In this document: piece by piece, positions 10,211 through 19,797 of the stretch
Layout of the letters: each line of letters opens with the position of its first letter
Position numbering within the stretch: the stretch's first letter is position 1
Source: Excoecaria cochinchinensis
Taxonomy: Eukaryota; Streptophyta; Magnoliopsida; Malpighiales; Euphorbiaceae
DNA length: 64,000 nucleotides
Reading direction: 5' to 3'
NCBI GenBank assembly: GCA_947683425.1
Contig: CANTUQ010000073.1
Location: 14,303,001 to 14,367,000 of the forward strand
Made by a program: the position numbers and the translations under genes
The notes under the pieces: model-generated
The model's database searches: none
What the model was told of the DNA's origin: nothing
Seen by the model: only the letters and a program-made list of their open reading frames with translations

Positions 10211-11521
10211 ATGGCAGCTTCAAACAACAATTTCTCATTGCGATCGGTCCTTGAAAAGGACAAATTGAATGGCACCAATTTCATAGACTGGTCTCGAAAC
10301 TTAAGGATAGTTCTTAAGCAAGAGAAAAAGTCGTATGTTTTGGATGCACCCTTGCCTCAAGAACCTGGTAGGAACACCTCTGCGGTTCAAAGGGAAACTT
10401 TTGAGACCAAGAAGAGCGACTCCAATGATGTGACCTGTTTGATGCTAGCCACTATGGTGCCTGACTTACAAAAGCAATTTATGGACCAAGAGGCTTATGC
10501 GATCATGGTGCACTTAAAGGAGATGTTCCAAGAGCAAGCTCGTCACGAGAGGTTTGTGACAACTAAGGCCTTAATTTCCTGTAAGATGGCAGCAGGTACT
10601 CCTGTTAGTACGCATGTACTCAAGATGAAAGGGTATCTTGATACTCTTGAGAAGCTTGAGGTACAAGTACCAAAGGAATTGGCCACTGACTTGATTTTAG
10701 GATCATTGGCTGATGATTATGATCCATTTGTAATGAATTATAACATGCATGCGATGAACAAGTCAGTTACTGAGCTTCATGGGATGCTTAAGAATGCTGA
10801 AGAAAACATTCGAAAGACCAATCCCGTACTGATGGTTCAAGGGGGCATCAAGAAGGGACCCGCTAAGGGAAAAGGAAAGGGAAAGGCAAAACCCAAGAAT
10901 GACCTGACTCGGCTCAAGTCAAATGGGAGTACACCTCAGGCCCAATCCAAGCCCAAGGCACAAAAGCTCAAGGAGAGCGAGAGCACTTGCTTCCACTGCA
11001 ACAAAATAGGGCATTGGAGGAAGAACTGTGCTCTCTTCAAGGAAGAACAAAAAAAGAATGGAGCCAAGGCATCCAGTTCAGGTATTTTTGTTGTTGAAAT
11101 TAACCTTTCTATTTCTACCACTTGGGTACTAGATACCGGTTGTGGTTCTCACATTTGTTCAAATGTGCAGGGGCTAAGAAATAGGAGGTTACTTGGGAAG
11201 AATGAAGTGGACCTCCGTGTGGGGAATGGAGCACGAGTTGCTGCCATGGAGATAGGCGACTATCAACTCACTTTACCTTCCGGACTTTGTTTAATTTTGA
11301 AAAATTGTTATTATGTACCTGCTATGAGCAGAAACATTATTTCAGTTTCATTGTTGGATTTGGATGAATTTGATTTTGTTATTAAAAATGGCAATGCTCA
11401 TATTCGTCGCCAAGGCATTTCATATGGCAATGCCATGTTGCAAAATGGCCTTTATATCCTTGATTTACAAAACAAAGAGTCCATATACAACATTAATACA
11501 AAGAGGGTTAAATCAAACTAA
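10211..11521 (+). CDS. COP-1 Gag-protease, 436 codons ending in TAA
   Basis: Gag assembles the virus-like particle and binds element RNA; protease cleaves the polyprotein. The N-terminal 200 residues carry the copia gag features (LNGTNFIDWSRNLRIVL near 19-35, later TDLILGSLADDYDPFV). A lysine/glycine-rich linker leads to a CCHC zinc knuckle at residues 260-273 (CFHCNKIGHWRKNC). Protease has its active site WVLDTGCGSHIC, with the catalytic Asp at residue 308. The start ATG lies just after an acceptor-like TTGTAG. The frame is closed by one TAA (11519-11521); the next codon continues the same frame into integrase. In most Ty1/copia elements gag and pol are a single ORF, so this stop is either a recent mutation or a translational control point. 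Confidence 0.93.
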   Translation: MAASNNNFSLRSVLEKDKLNGTNFIDWSRNLRIVLKQEKKSYVLDAPLPQEPGRNTSAVQRETFETKKSDSNDVTCLMLATMVPDLQKQFMDQEAYAIMVHLKEMFQEQARHERFVTTKALISCKMAAGTPVSTHVLKMKGYLDTLEKLEVQVPKELATDLILGSLADDYDPFVMNYNMHAMNKSVTELHGMLKNAEENIRKTNPVLMVQGGIKKGPAKGKGKGKAKPKNDLTRLKSNGSTPQAQSKPKAQKLKESESTCFHCNKIGHWRKNCALFKEEQKKNGAKASSSGIFVVEINLSISTTWVLDTGCGSHICSNVQGLRNRRLLGKNEVDLRVGNGARVAAMEIGDYQLTLPSGLCLILKNCYYVPAMSRNIISVSLLDLDEFDFVIKNGNAHIRRQGISYGNAMLQNGLYILDLQNKESIYNINTKRVKSN

Positions 11522-14173
11522 TTGAACCCTACTTACTTCTGGCATTGTCGTTTGGGACATACAAACGAAAAACGCATTTCAAGACTCCACAAAACTGGAG
11601 TACTTGGGTCATTCGACTTAGAGTCTTATGATACATGCGAGCCATGTTTGCATGGAAAAATGACAAAAAGTCCTTTTAATAAGAAAAGTGAGAGGACTAA
11701 TGGCTTATTGGAACTAATACATACCGATGTATGTGGACCATTAAGTACACAAGCTAGAGGTGGTTTTAGCTACTTCGTAACGTTCACAGATGACTTCAGT
11801 AGATATGGATATGTCTATCTAATGAAGTATAAATCTGAAACTTTTGAGAAATTCAAAGTGTTTAAGAACGAAGTAGAAAAACAACTTGGCAAAAGTATAA
11901 AAGCCATTCGATCTGATAGAGGTGGCGAATACTTAAGCCAAGATTTTGACGGTCATCTAAAAGAGTGTGGTATTATTTCACAGCTCACTCCTCCTGGAAC
12001 ACCACAATGGAATGGTGTGTCCGAAAGGAGAAATCGAACTCTATTAGACATGGTTCGATCTATGATGAGTCAAGCAAATCTTCCTATCTCTTTTTGGGGC
12101 TATGCATTAGAAACTGCTGCGTTTCTACTAAACCGTACTCCAACTAAAGCAGTTGAGAAGACACCATACGAGGTATGGACTGGGAAAGAACCCAATATGT
12201 CATTTCTTAGGATTTGGGGCTGTGAAGCACATGTTAAGAAATTAACATCTGACAAACTAGAGTCCAAATCCACTGTCTGCTTATTTGTGGGTTATCCCAA
12301 AGAAACAAAGGGATACTACTTTTACTCACAAGCCGAGAACAAAGTATTTGTTGCTCGCAAGGCTGTTTTCTTGGAAAAGGAGTTCCTTCTCAAGAAAGAT
12401 AGTGGGAGTAAAGTAGAACTTGGAGAAATTCAAGCGCCACAAATTCCTATAGAGGATGAGTTGGAAATGGGATCAAGTTCACAATCACTTGCGGAACAAG
12501 AACCCATCACACAAGTACCTAGAAGGTCCGGTAGGGTACGTCAGGAGATTCAGAGATATGGATTTCTAATCACCGACAGTGACACTATTGAGTTAGTAGA
12601 TCGTGAGGATCCTACTACCTACCGAGAAGCTATTGAAAGCCCAGACTCGAAAAATTGGCTTGAAGTCATGAAATCCGAGATGCAATCAATGTACGATAAC
12701 CAGGTTTGGACCTTGGTTGATCCACCGGAAGGTGCTAAGGTAATTGAATGCAAGTGGCTATTTAAACTCAAAGCTGATAAGACCTACAAAGGTAGACTAG
12801 TAGCGAAAGGTTTTCGACAAACACATGGTGTAGACTATGATGAAACCTTTTCGCCTGTAGTCATGCTCAAGTCCATTAGGATCTTGCTTGCCATAGCTGC
12901 ATATCATGATTATGAGATATGGCAAATGGATGTCAAAACTGCTTTCCTTAACGGAAATTTACTTGAGGATGTGTATATGACACAACCTGAAGGTTTTGTC
13001 AATCCCAAGCATCCTAAGAAGGTTTGCAAGCTTCAGAAATCCATTTATGGATTAAAGCAAGCATCCCGAAGTTGGAATCTTCGTTTTGATGAGGCAGTCA
13101 AAGAATTTGACTTCGTCAAGAACGAAGATGAGCCTTGTGTATACAAGAAGGTTAGTGGGAGCATAGTAGTATTTCTGGTCCTGTATGTGGACGACATCCT
13201 TCTCATTGGAAATAATATTCCAACATTGCAAAAGGTTAAGCAATGGTTGGGGAAATGTTTCTCAATGAAAGACTTAGGTGAAGCTGAGACAATACTTGGC
13301 ATTCGGATCTACAGAAATAGATCGAATCGGCTATTGGGACTAAGTCAAGAAAAGTACATAGACAAGGTACTAAAGCGTTTTAGTATGGGAGACTCAAAGA
13401 AAGGGTACATACCTTTGGCTTTGGGAGTTCCTTTAACTAAAGAACAGTGCCCTAAAACCAAAGAGGAAAGGGACAACATGAGTAGAATCCCATATGCATC
13501 TGCTATTGGATCTATCATGTACGCTATGTTATGTACTAGGATGGATGTTGCTCATGCACTGAGTATAACCAGTAGGTTTCAGCAAGACCCTGGTGAAAAG
13601 CACTGGTCTGCTGTAAAAGGGATTCTAAAGTACCTGCGAAGGACTAAGGATCACTTATTGGTGTATGGTGGTCAGGAAGAGCTCGTCATACAAGGCGATG
13701 CCGATGCTGCTTTTCAAACCAGCACTCAGGACTCAAGATCGCAATCTGGATTCATTTTTGTTTTAAACGGTGCTGCTGTCAGCTGGAGAAGCTCAAAGCA
13801 AGAGACCGTTGCCGACTCAACTACAGAATCTGAGTATATTGCAGCAAGTGAGGCTGCAAAAGAGGCTGTTTGGATTAGAAATTTCATTTCTGGATTAGGA
13901 GTGGTCCCAAGCATCCTAGATCCATTAGAAATTTTTTGTGACAACAACGGGGCCATTGCACAGGCCAAAGAGCCCCGGTCACACCAGAAATCCAAACACA
14001 TACTCAGGAGGTACCACCTGATCAGAGAAATCATTGATCGTGGGGACGTCAAGGTCAGCAAGATAGCAAGTGAAGACAATGTAGCAGATCCTTTGACGAA
14101 ACAGTTGCGCCCAAATCTGCATGAAGCTCATTTGAGAGCATTCGGTCTTAGGGCTATGCCCAATTGGGACTAG
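11522..14173 (+). CDS. COP-1 integrase, reverse transcriptase and RNase H, 883 codons
   Basis: Same frame as the gag ORF, directly after its TAA, with no ATG at the start; it would need readthrough or an internal start. Domains in order: GAG-pre-integrase (YFWHCRLGH near 5-13 and CEPCLHGK), integrase core with Asp69 (HTDVCGPL), Asp132 (RSDRGGEY) and Glu168 (NGVSERRN), which is a proper DD35E spacing. RT runs from about 395 (VWTLVDPPEGAKVIECKWLF) with the catalytic YVDD at 555-558. RNase H lies near 700-830 (GDADAAF, SWRSSKQETVADSTTESEY, CDNNGAI). The ORF ends 14 bases before the 3' LTR. All catalytic residues I checked are present. Family relatives are annotated as TNT 1-94 type Pol. Confidence 0.95.
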   Translation: MNPTYFWHCRLGHTNEKRISRLHKTGVLGSFDLESYDTCEPCLHGKMTKSPFNKKSERTNGLLELIHTDVCGPLSTQARGGFSYFVTFTDDFSRYGYVYLMKYKSETFEKFKVFKNEVEKQLGKSIKAIRSDRGGEYLSQDFDGHLKECGIISQLTPPGTPQWNGVSERRNRTLLDMVRSMMSQANLPISFWGYALETAAFLLNRTPTKAVEKTPYEVWTGKEPNMSFLRIWGCEAHVKKLTSDKLESKSTVCLFVGYPKETKGYYFYSQAENKVFVARKAVFLEKEFLLKKDSGSKVELGEIQAPQIPIEDELEMGSSSQSLAEQEPITQVPRRSGRVRQEIQRYGFLITDSDTIELVDREDPTTYREAIESPDSKNWLEVMKSEMQSMYDNQVWTLVDPPEGAKVIECKWLFKLKADKTYKGRLVAKGFRQTHGVDYDETFSPVVMLKSIRILLAIAAYHDYEIWQMDVKTAFLNGNLLEDVYMTQPEGFVNPKHPKKVCKLQKSIYGLKQASRSWNLRFDEAVKEFDFVKNEDEPCVYKKVSGSIVVFLVLYVDDILLIGNNIPTLQKVKQWLGKCFSMKDLGEAETILGIRIYRNRSNRLLGLSQEKYIDKVLKRFSMGDSKKGYIPLALGVPLTKEQCPKTKEERDNMSRIPYASAIGSIMYAMLCTRMDVAHALSITSRFQQDPGEKHWSAVKGILKYLRRTKDHLLVYGGQEELVIQGDADAAFQTSTQDSRSQSGFIFVLNGAAVSWRSSKQETVADSTTESEYIAASEAAKEAVWIRNFISGLGVVPSILDPLEIFCDNNGAIAQAKEPRSHQKSKHILRRYHLIREIIDRGDVKVSKIASEDNVADPLTKQLRPNLHEAHLRAFGLRAMPNWD

Positions 14174-14187
14174 TGCTAGTGGGAGAT
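14172..14187 (+). other. COP-1 polypurine tract
   Basis: AGTGCTAGTGGGAGAT abuts the 3' LTR start TGTTAG; GTGGGAGAT is the usual copia form. Confidence 0.8.
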
Positions 14188-15930
14188 TGTTAGTGTAAGC
14201 CCTAGCCCCAATACATTGTAATAAAACACTTTAGTTAATAAATGAGGCATTTGTTTTACCAATTGTATTCCTGTGCATATCAATTGATAGAACTGTCCAA
14301 GAATGTCGTTTCAGTTTAAGTTATCATGTGTGAGGCACATGGTTGTAAGACCTTGAAACAAATGAGACTTCATTCTAAATATCCCTAGTCAGTCATTGTT
14401 ATGGGAATAACAAATGAATTAAGACTAGTATGCTCTCTCTGATTAGTTGAGTTCTGTCTTACGGATCATAAGGACAAAAGTGTCAATCAGAGATCATAGA
14501 TACATGTTTATAACATGGTATTTGGATACGATCCACACATGAGAACACTACATGGTATAAGTCATAAGTGTTCCTCATATGCAAGTTTTGTATCGGAGTT
14601 CTTAGACCTAAAATCTCTATGAAACTCTTTATGAATTATTGTGTACTTTGACATACACCTAACGTGCTCGTAACTGAGTGACAAGTATGGGTATGCTTGG
14701 GTATGCATTGATTCATGTTAGAGAGCATGAGAGAAGTGAAGGGATTACCCCTCTCTATAAGAGAGAAAAATATCATCGGCCACTTGATCAGTGAACTGAG
14801 AAGTGTATGGCCATACCGAGATGTAATAATGTGCAATCATTATTTATCTGAGAGTTCAGTGTCACTGGAATATCAAGAAAGGAATTAACTTACACATGAG
14901 GATGACTTGTTCCATGCCTTATGTTAATTCTGATATTTATGGGTAAGGGACTATACAAAATTGCATTAGGTCATCAAATGCCATTTGCATTTTCATTTAA
15001 TTTGGAATGCTATAAATATCTTGCTAGAGAATATATATAGCCTTTGAATTAATTTATTAATTCAATTGCCAATATTAAATGGACCTATAGGATCGCACAC
15101 AAAGCATTGGGCTTAAAATATTTAAATAAGGCATTGAGCATTAATTTGGGCTTTTAATAAAAGTCAAGCTAATGTATGTAATGGGTATTAAATTGCTATT
15201 GGACCTTGGTCCATGAGAGAGGAAGATTTCGGCCCACATGGTTTAATGTCAATTAATTTAATAATATTGATTAAGTTAATTGAGTATTAAATCCTAATTG
15301 AATTTTAAATTCAAAAGGGTTTAAATTAATGTTTGTTACTTATCTATAGGAAGTGTTTAAGGTTGAATAAACTACTTTTAGGTGGTAAAATTCGGAATAA
15401 ACACTTGCCATAAGATGAGGATAAAGATTAAAAAGAAAAACCCTAGTGCAAAAAAAATCATAGTAGGCGTGAACTTCCCTCTCTCTCTCTCAAAAATCTT
15501 TTCTTGGCCGAAATACACAAGGAGAAGAATTCTTGCTTGCTTTCTTGTGTGATTAGGCATTAATAGCACCAAAAGAAAGTGCAAGATCAAAAATCTTGTA
15601 GCTTTAACCCTTGCCATTACACAATACTTATATTGAGAGCTAGCATTCTCGGTTTTAAGCCTTGCTTGAAAGTGTGTGTGTGAGCATAGAGAGGATTGGC
15701 GCAAAGGCTATTCCTTGGCATTGGTGGTGAAGATCAAAGGTGGACAATATCATCTTAGTTGCTGGTCATCATCAAATTCATTTCGGAATAGGCATCTAAA
15801 GTTGTAAGTTTTTAAAACCCTAAAAGTGCATGTTTCGATTCTTGTCGTGGATTTGTTTGATGTGTATGATCGTTTTTCGATATTTTTCCGTTGCGTTATC
15901 TACATACACATACCATGACATATTCCACCA
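14188..15930 (+). repeat. COP-1 3' LTR (1743 bp)
   Basis: Same length as the 5' LTR. Four differences seen by eye: C/T in ATGGTA(C/T)AAG, C/T in GAATTA(C/T)TG, A/G in GCTC(A/G)TAAC and T/C in the terminal CCA(T/C)CA. TATA box at 15011-15018. Confidence 0.95.
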
Positions 15931-16259
15931 GTTTGTAGGATGTGAGTGAGTTGTGTTTGTGTGTTTTACTCACACCTTGGTAGGGTGCGCCTAAGTTGGG
16001 AGAGTCTTGTGTGTGTTTGATGTGGGCTTGTAGGGTGTGAGTTATTAAGACCCACCAATAGTAGTGTGCCATGTGGAAAGGGGAAGGTGTATTATTGAGG
16101 AAAGAGAAAGAGAAGAGCAGAAATCTGATCTCTCATTCCCATTCTCCCCTTCTCTTCTCTTTTGCTTTCCCTTCTACTTCCTCTTCCTCTTCCTCACCTT
16201 GGCTCACTCCTTTTGGGTTGGATTATTGGTGGATCTTGATAATTCCAAGAGGTTTATTG

Positions 16260-16384
16260 GTAAGTTTTGCTGCGTTTTATTCGTGTTTTTCTTCTTTCTT
16301 CTTCATCTTCATCTTTTCCACGTTTTTGGGTTAGGGTTTAACTTAGAGTTTGCTGCTTATTGCATTGTTGGGTTTGGTTTTTAG
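16260..16384 (+). other. Intron-like segment in the CR-2 5' LTR
   Basis: Opens TTG|GTAAGTTTTG and closes GGTTTTTAG before TTGATCCTCC; 125 bp, T-rich. The 3' LTR has the same at 33589-33703 and CR-3 at 27125-27250 (minus). Predicted from splice-site likeness and its conserved place after the leader. Confidence 0.45.
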
Positions 16385-16856
16385 TTGATCCTCCTCGTGA
16401 TCCCAAAGGGAAGGAGAAGGCGTCGGGAAGTGGCACCAAGTGATTTGGAGCATAGGAGTTCAGGTTTGGGAGTTATTGTGTTTGATGCATTTTATGGGTT
16501 TTGCATGTTTGGTTGAATTTTTGAAAAATTTGGTGTTCTTGATGTTTATGGTGGTTGATATGTTATGGGTTTTGATTTAGATGATTCATGAAGCCTTGAA
16601 TGTCAGTTATTGAACCCAAATGTCCATTTGATTGAGTTGATGAATGAATAGTGCTGAGATTTAAATTGTGTAAATTGATGTTGTTATTTGCATGATTTAA
16701 TTGGAATTATTGGTATAAGTGTTGTGTTTTATGTTGTTAATAATGTGTGGGTTGCTGGAGATGAGGTAAGTTGATGTTTGAGTTGAGATTTGAGGTTTGG
16801 GTGTGGTGGAGGTGAATTTTATGCAGATTTCCCGTGTAAGAGCTGGAAATCACGGC

Positions 16857-17191
16857 TCTGTCACGAGCGCGACATTGTCGCGACAGAGCGTGGTGAAAGC
16901 AGCTCTCACACGCGTCCAAGCTCCCTGCCAAGCGGAGCAGCAGAGCCTTTGTCGTGAGCACGACGGATCAGGCTGGCATCTCACTGTCGCAAGCGCGACA
17001 GAGCGCTCGGCTACCGAGCTATCTTGGGTGATCCTCTGTCGCGAGCGCGCTCTCGAGCGCGAGCGCGACGGGTCAGGCTGGTAGCTCACTGTCGCGAGCG
17101 CGACAGTTAGTTGTATTTAATCCCCCATGAGATCGCGAAGATTGGGTGATCGCGACCTGAGGCAAGTTCGCCTCTGTCGCGGGTGCGACAG
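16857..17191 (+). repeat. GC-rich palindrome cluster, CR-2 5' LTR
   Basis: Repeated near-copies of CTGTCGCGAGCGCGACAG and half sites, separated by unrelated sequence, in an otherwise AT-rich LTR. Many copies show C-to-T or G-to-A decay at CpG. The 3' LTR copy is 34177-34492. Confidence 0.75.
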
Positions 17192-18330
17192 TGACCTCTT
17201 CATGCCCTGTTTTTCCGATTTTTCCTTCTCTTCTTAAATGAATTTCAAATGGTTTCTTCATGAATTTTTACCTCTGTATGCTACATAATATGCTTATTTA
17301 TATGTGCAATATTATGAATCCTTCATGATAAATGATAAGCTATGATTTGGAATCTGAATTGTATTACATGACCTGCAAGAGTCAGCCTAGTGGATTGTTA
17401 GGCATGCCTAATAGAGTCTTTAAGCTGCAGCCCTCCATTCTGTTTGGACCCCGATCAGGTCCCCGTTTGGATTCTCATGATCCCTGAAAAATTTTGGATT
17501 TGTTTAAGGTTCCCTCTGTAAAATGTTTTGAATGTGATAAATAAAATGGTTTTCGATTCGTACCCGTAAGGTACCGTCACTGTTCGATTCATACCCATAA
17601 GGTACCGTCACTGTTTACTCGTTTTACACTATTGTGAGTCAATAGGTGCTTTGTTTGGTTTGTTCTGCTTTGAATGATTACAAGATTTTGATATTCGAAT
17701 AAGTATGATGATACGTACGAGCTATCAGTTTATATGTATATGAATGTAGATATGAGCTTCTGAATGTATGTCGTTATTATGCAAGCATGATAATATATCT
17801 GACATGATTATCCGCATATGTCATATCGTATGTGTTATGCTTTGACGACCATTGTGAATGGCCGTCCACTCTTTTGTTGTGTGTTTCCCCACTAAGCGTT
17901 ATCGCTTAGCACGGTGTTTTATCCGTGCAGGTGCGGAATGTGTTTTGCTTTGGGAGAGTCGCCGCCAGTCAAGCCAACACAGAGGGATTAGTGTAAGGGC
18001 TTATTTTTGTAGTATTTTTTATGATTTTTTTTGAAATAGAACTCTCACTGTATCAATATTTTTGTAAGCTTCCGCTTTATATGTTTTGGATATGTAATTA
18101 TTTTGTATTAGCATTTGATCAGAACATTATTGTAATGAATGTTGTTATGTTAATGTATGATCATGTTGATGTTTCTCAAAGTTTTAATTTTAGCTGTATT
18201 TTCGTATGTTTATGATGTATGAATGTATGCTTTGTATCGATCTGTTTGGTGTGACACCCCTGCTCCTACGGCATCTCACTCTGATTCGGATGGGTTCGCC
18301 TTCGTATGGGTAGGGGGTGTTACAGTTTTT

Positions 18331-18342
18331 TGTATCAGAGCC
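18331..18342 (+). other. CR-2 primer binding site, degenerate tRNA-iMet
   Basis: TGTATCAGAGCC six bases after the LTR; one G is missing compared with TGGTATCAGAGCC. Confidence 0.75.
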
Positions 18343-18433
18343 TGGTTTAGGCATTTCTGGGTGATGTTGTGTATAGATGTGTGTATATGTCTAGGATTGT
18401 GTTGGCTGATGCGGATGTCTTTGCTTGTTTTAG

Positions 18434-19797
18434 ATGGATTTCGATTCTGTTTGAGGGTCTCTTGAGGGATCAGCTGAGAGCGTGAATCCCCAAGCTGTTG
18501 ATCCTTCTATTTTTGTGTCGGCTCAGCCTGCTAGGGTATAGCCCGAGGTCGCAGCCATGCCCTTCGAGGCGATGCTTAAGCTATCTCAGGACATGGCTCG
18601 AGTCTTGGAGAGAGTGACTGCCCCTAAGGCCCCGATTGAAAGTATGAGAAGAGCAGGTTCAGAAGATTTTTATGGGACCGGTTTGGATTAATTAGAGTAT
18701 GCTGAGAAATGGTTAGATAATGTAAAGCGTACTCTGAGGGAGGTCTAGTGTCCTCCTGATCAGCGAGTGGAGTGTGCAGTGGCATTGCTCCAAGGATCTG
18801 CTTATGAATGGTGGGAGTTGGTCTGTAGGCATCCCCAGTTGCCTGATCGAATTTCTTGGGAGTTCTTTGAGATAGAATTCATGAATAAGTATGTGACTCA
18901 GACCTACAGGGATGTGAAGTGGGCGCAGTTCTTGAGTTTGAAGCAGCGAGCCATGACAGTATCTGAATTTGCGAAAGAGTTCAATCGTTTGACGAAGTAT
19001 GCGCCAGAAGGTATTTTGACAGAGGAGTTCAGGTGTAGGCATTTTGAGACCGGGTTGAATGAGTCGCTGTGGGCGATGTTGATTTCTCTGATGAGTACTC
19101 CAAGAGTTGGGTACTACCAAATTGTGCAAGCTGCAGTACGGGCTGAGAGGTCCAAATCTGTTTTGAGAGAGAGGGCTCTGAGAAGGAATCCCTCTCGTGG
19201 AGGTTCATCTTCTTCATCCTCGGGTAAGAGGTCAAGGAACCCGCAGGATGAGTCATCTGCAGGCCCAGCTACTAGAGGTAGAAGATAGGGTTCAGCTATA
19301 GTATCTGGTTTGGGTAGAGGTAATTCGAGTGTAAGGACTGAGATGTTACCGGAATGTACTCACTGCAATAAGCATCACAGAGGTGAGTGTAGGTGGCTCA
19401 CAGGTGGGTGTTTCTGCTATGGGAGCATCAAGCACTTTTTAGCCAATTGTCCGAGAGGGAATGATGGTTCTGGTGATCAACAAGAGGCCAGTAGAGTTGG
19501 TTCTAATGCTACTCAAGCCAACCGTGGTAGAGGCCGTGGTAGAGGTCGAGGTGGTCGACCTAGAGAGGGTGCTGCATCAGAGTCAGTTGAGCGTCCATTG
19601 CCATTCCCAGCTAGAGCTTATGCAGTGAGAGCTTGGGAGGAGCAGGATGCTCCAGATATGATAGCCGGTAAGTTCCTACTCCATGACATTTAATTATATG
19701 CTCTAATTGACCCTGGTTCCACACACTTATATTTGTGCACAGATAAGTTAATTAATAAGTTGCATGAGGTAGATCAGTTAGACTATGAGATATGTGT
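18434..19797 (+). pseudogene. CR-2 gag and start of protease, cut by CR-3
   Basis: Start ATG 18434 lies about 90 bases after the primer site, as in CR-1. One frame runs through with stops near 18540, 18690, 18748, 19287 and 19690. Seen: gag core (AYEWWELVCRHPQLPDRISWEFFEIEF), a longer intact stretch 18767-19288, an RG-rich tail with RGRGRGRG and a knuckle-like CFCYGSIKHFLANC. Protease begins ALIDPGSTHLYL, where relatives have HSYL. CR-3 interrupts after the codons for YEICV. Homology to CR-1 and CR-3 gag is close. Dead through stops. Confidence 0.85.

Larger units (their letters stand above)
6690..15930 (+). mobile_element. COP-1: nearly intact Ty1/copia retrotransposon (TNT1-94-like)
   Basis: A 9241-bp element: LTR 6690-8432, primer site 8434-8446, long leader, gag-protease ORF, in-frame stop, integrase-RT-RNase H ORF, polypurine tract 14172-14187, LTR 14188-15930. 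Order PR-INT-RT-RH identifies Ty1/copia. Both LTRs are 1743 bp and I count four substitutions by eye, so insertion was recent. It lies in the CR-2 5' LTR. The expected 5-bp duplication is GTTAT on the left (6685-6689) against GTTTG on the right (15931-15935); the empty site in the CR-2 3' LTR reads GTTTG (33260-33264), so the left copy has changed or the junction is imprecise. Ends are TG and CA. Confidence 0.95.
15936..18324 (+). repeat. CR-2 5' LTR, remaining part
   Basis: Resumes after COP-1 and its right duplication. It matches 33265-35627 of the 3' LTR. In order it holds a pyrimidine-rich leader (16130-16200), an intron-like segment (16260-16384), the TGTCGCGAGCGCGACA palindrome cluster (16857-17191), TTAGGCATGCCTAA (17398-17411), a duplicated GTACC-type repeat (about 17548-17612) and CTAAGCGTTATCGCTTAG (17892-17909). 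It ends GGGGGTGTTACA at 18324. Joined LTR length without COP-1 is about 2.58 kb. Confidence 0.9.

Noticed and set aside
16797..17084. Arg/Ala/Ser-rich ORFs over the palindrome clusters on both strands (also 62316-62765)
   Set aside because: GC-rich palindromes avoid stop codons; no homology or start context.
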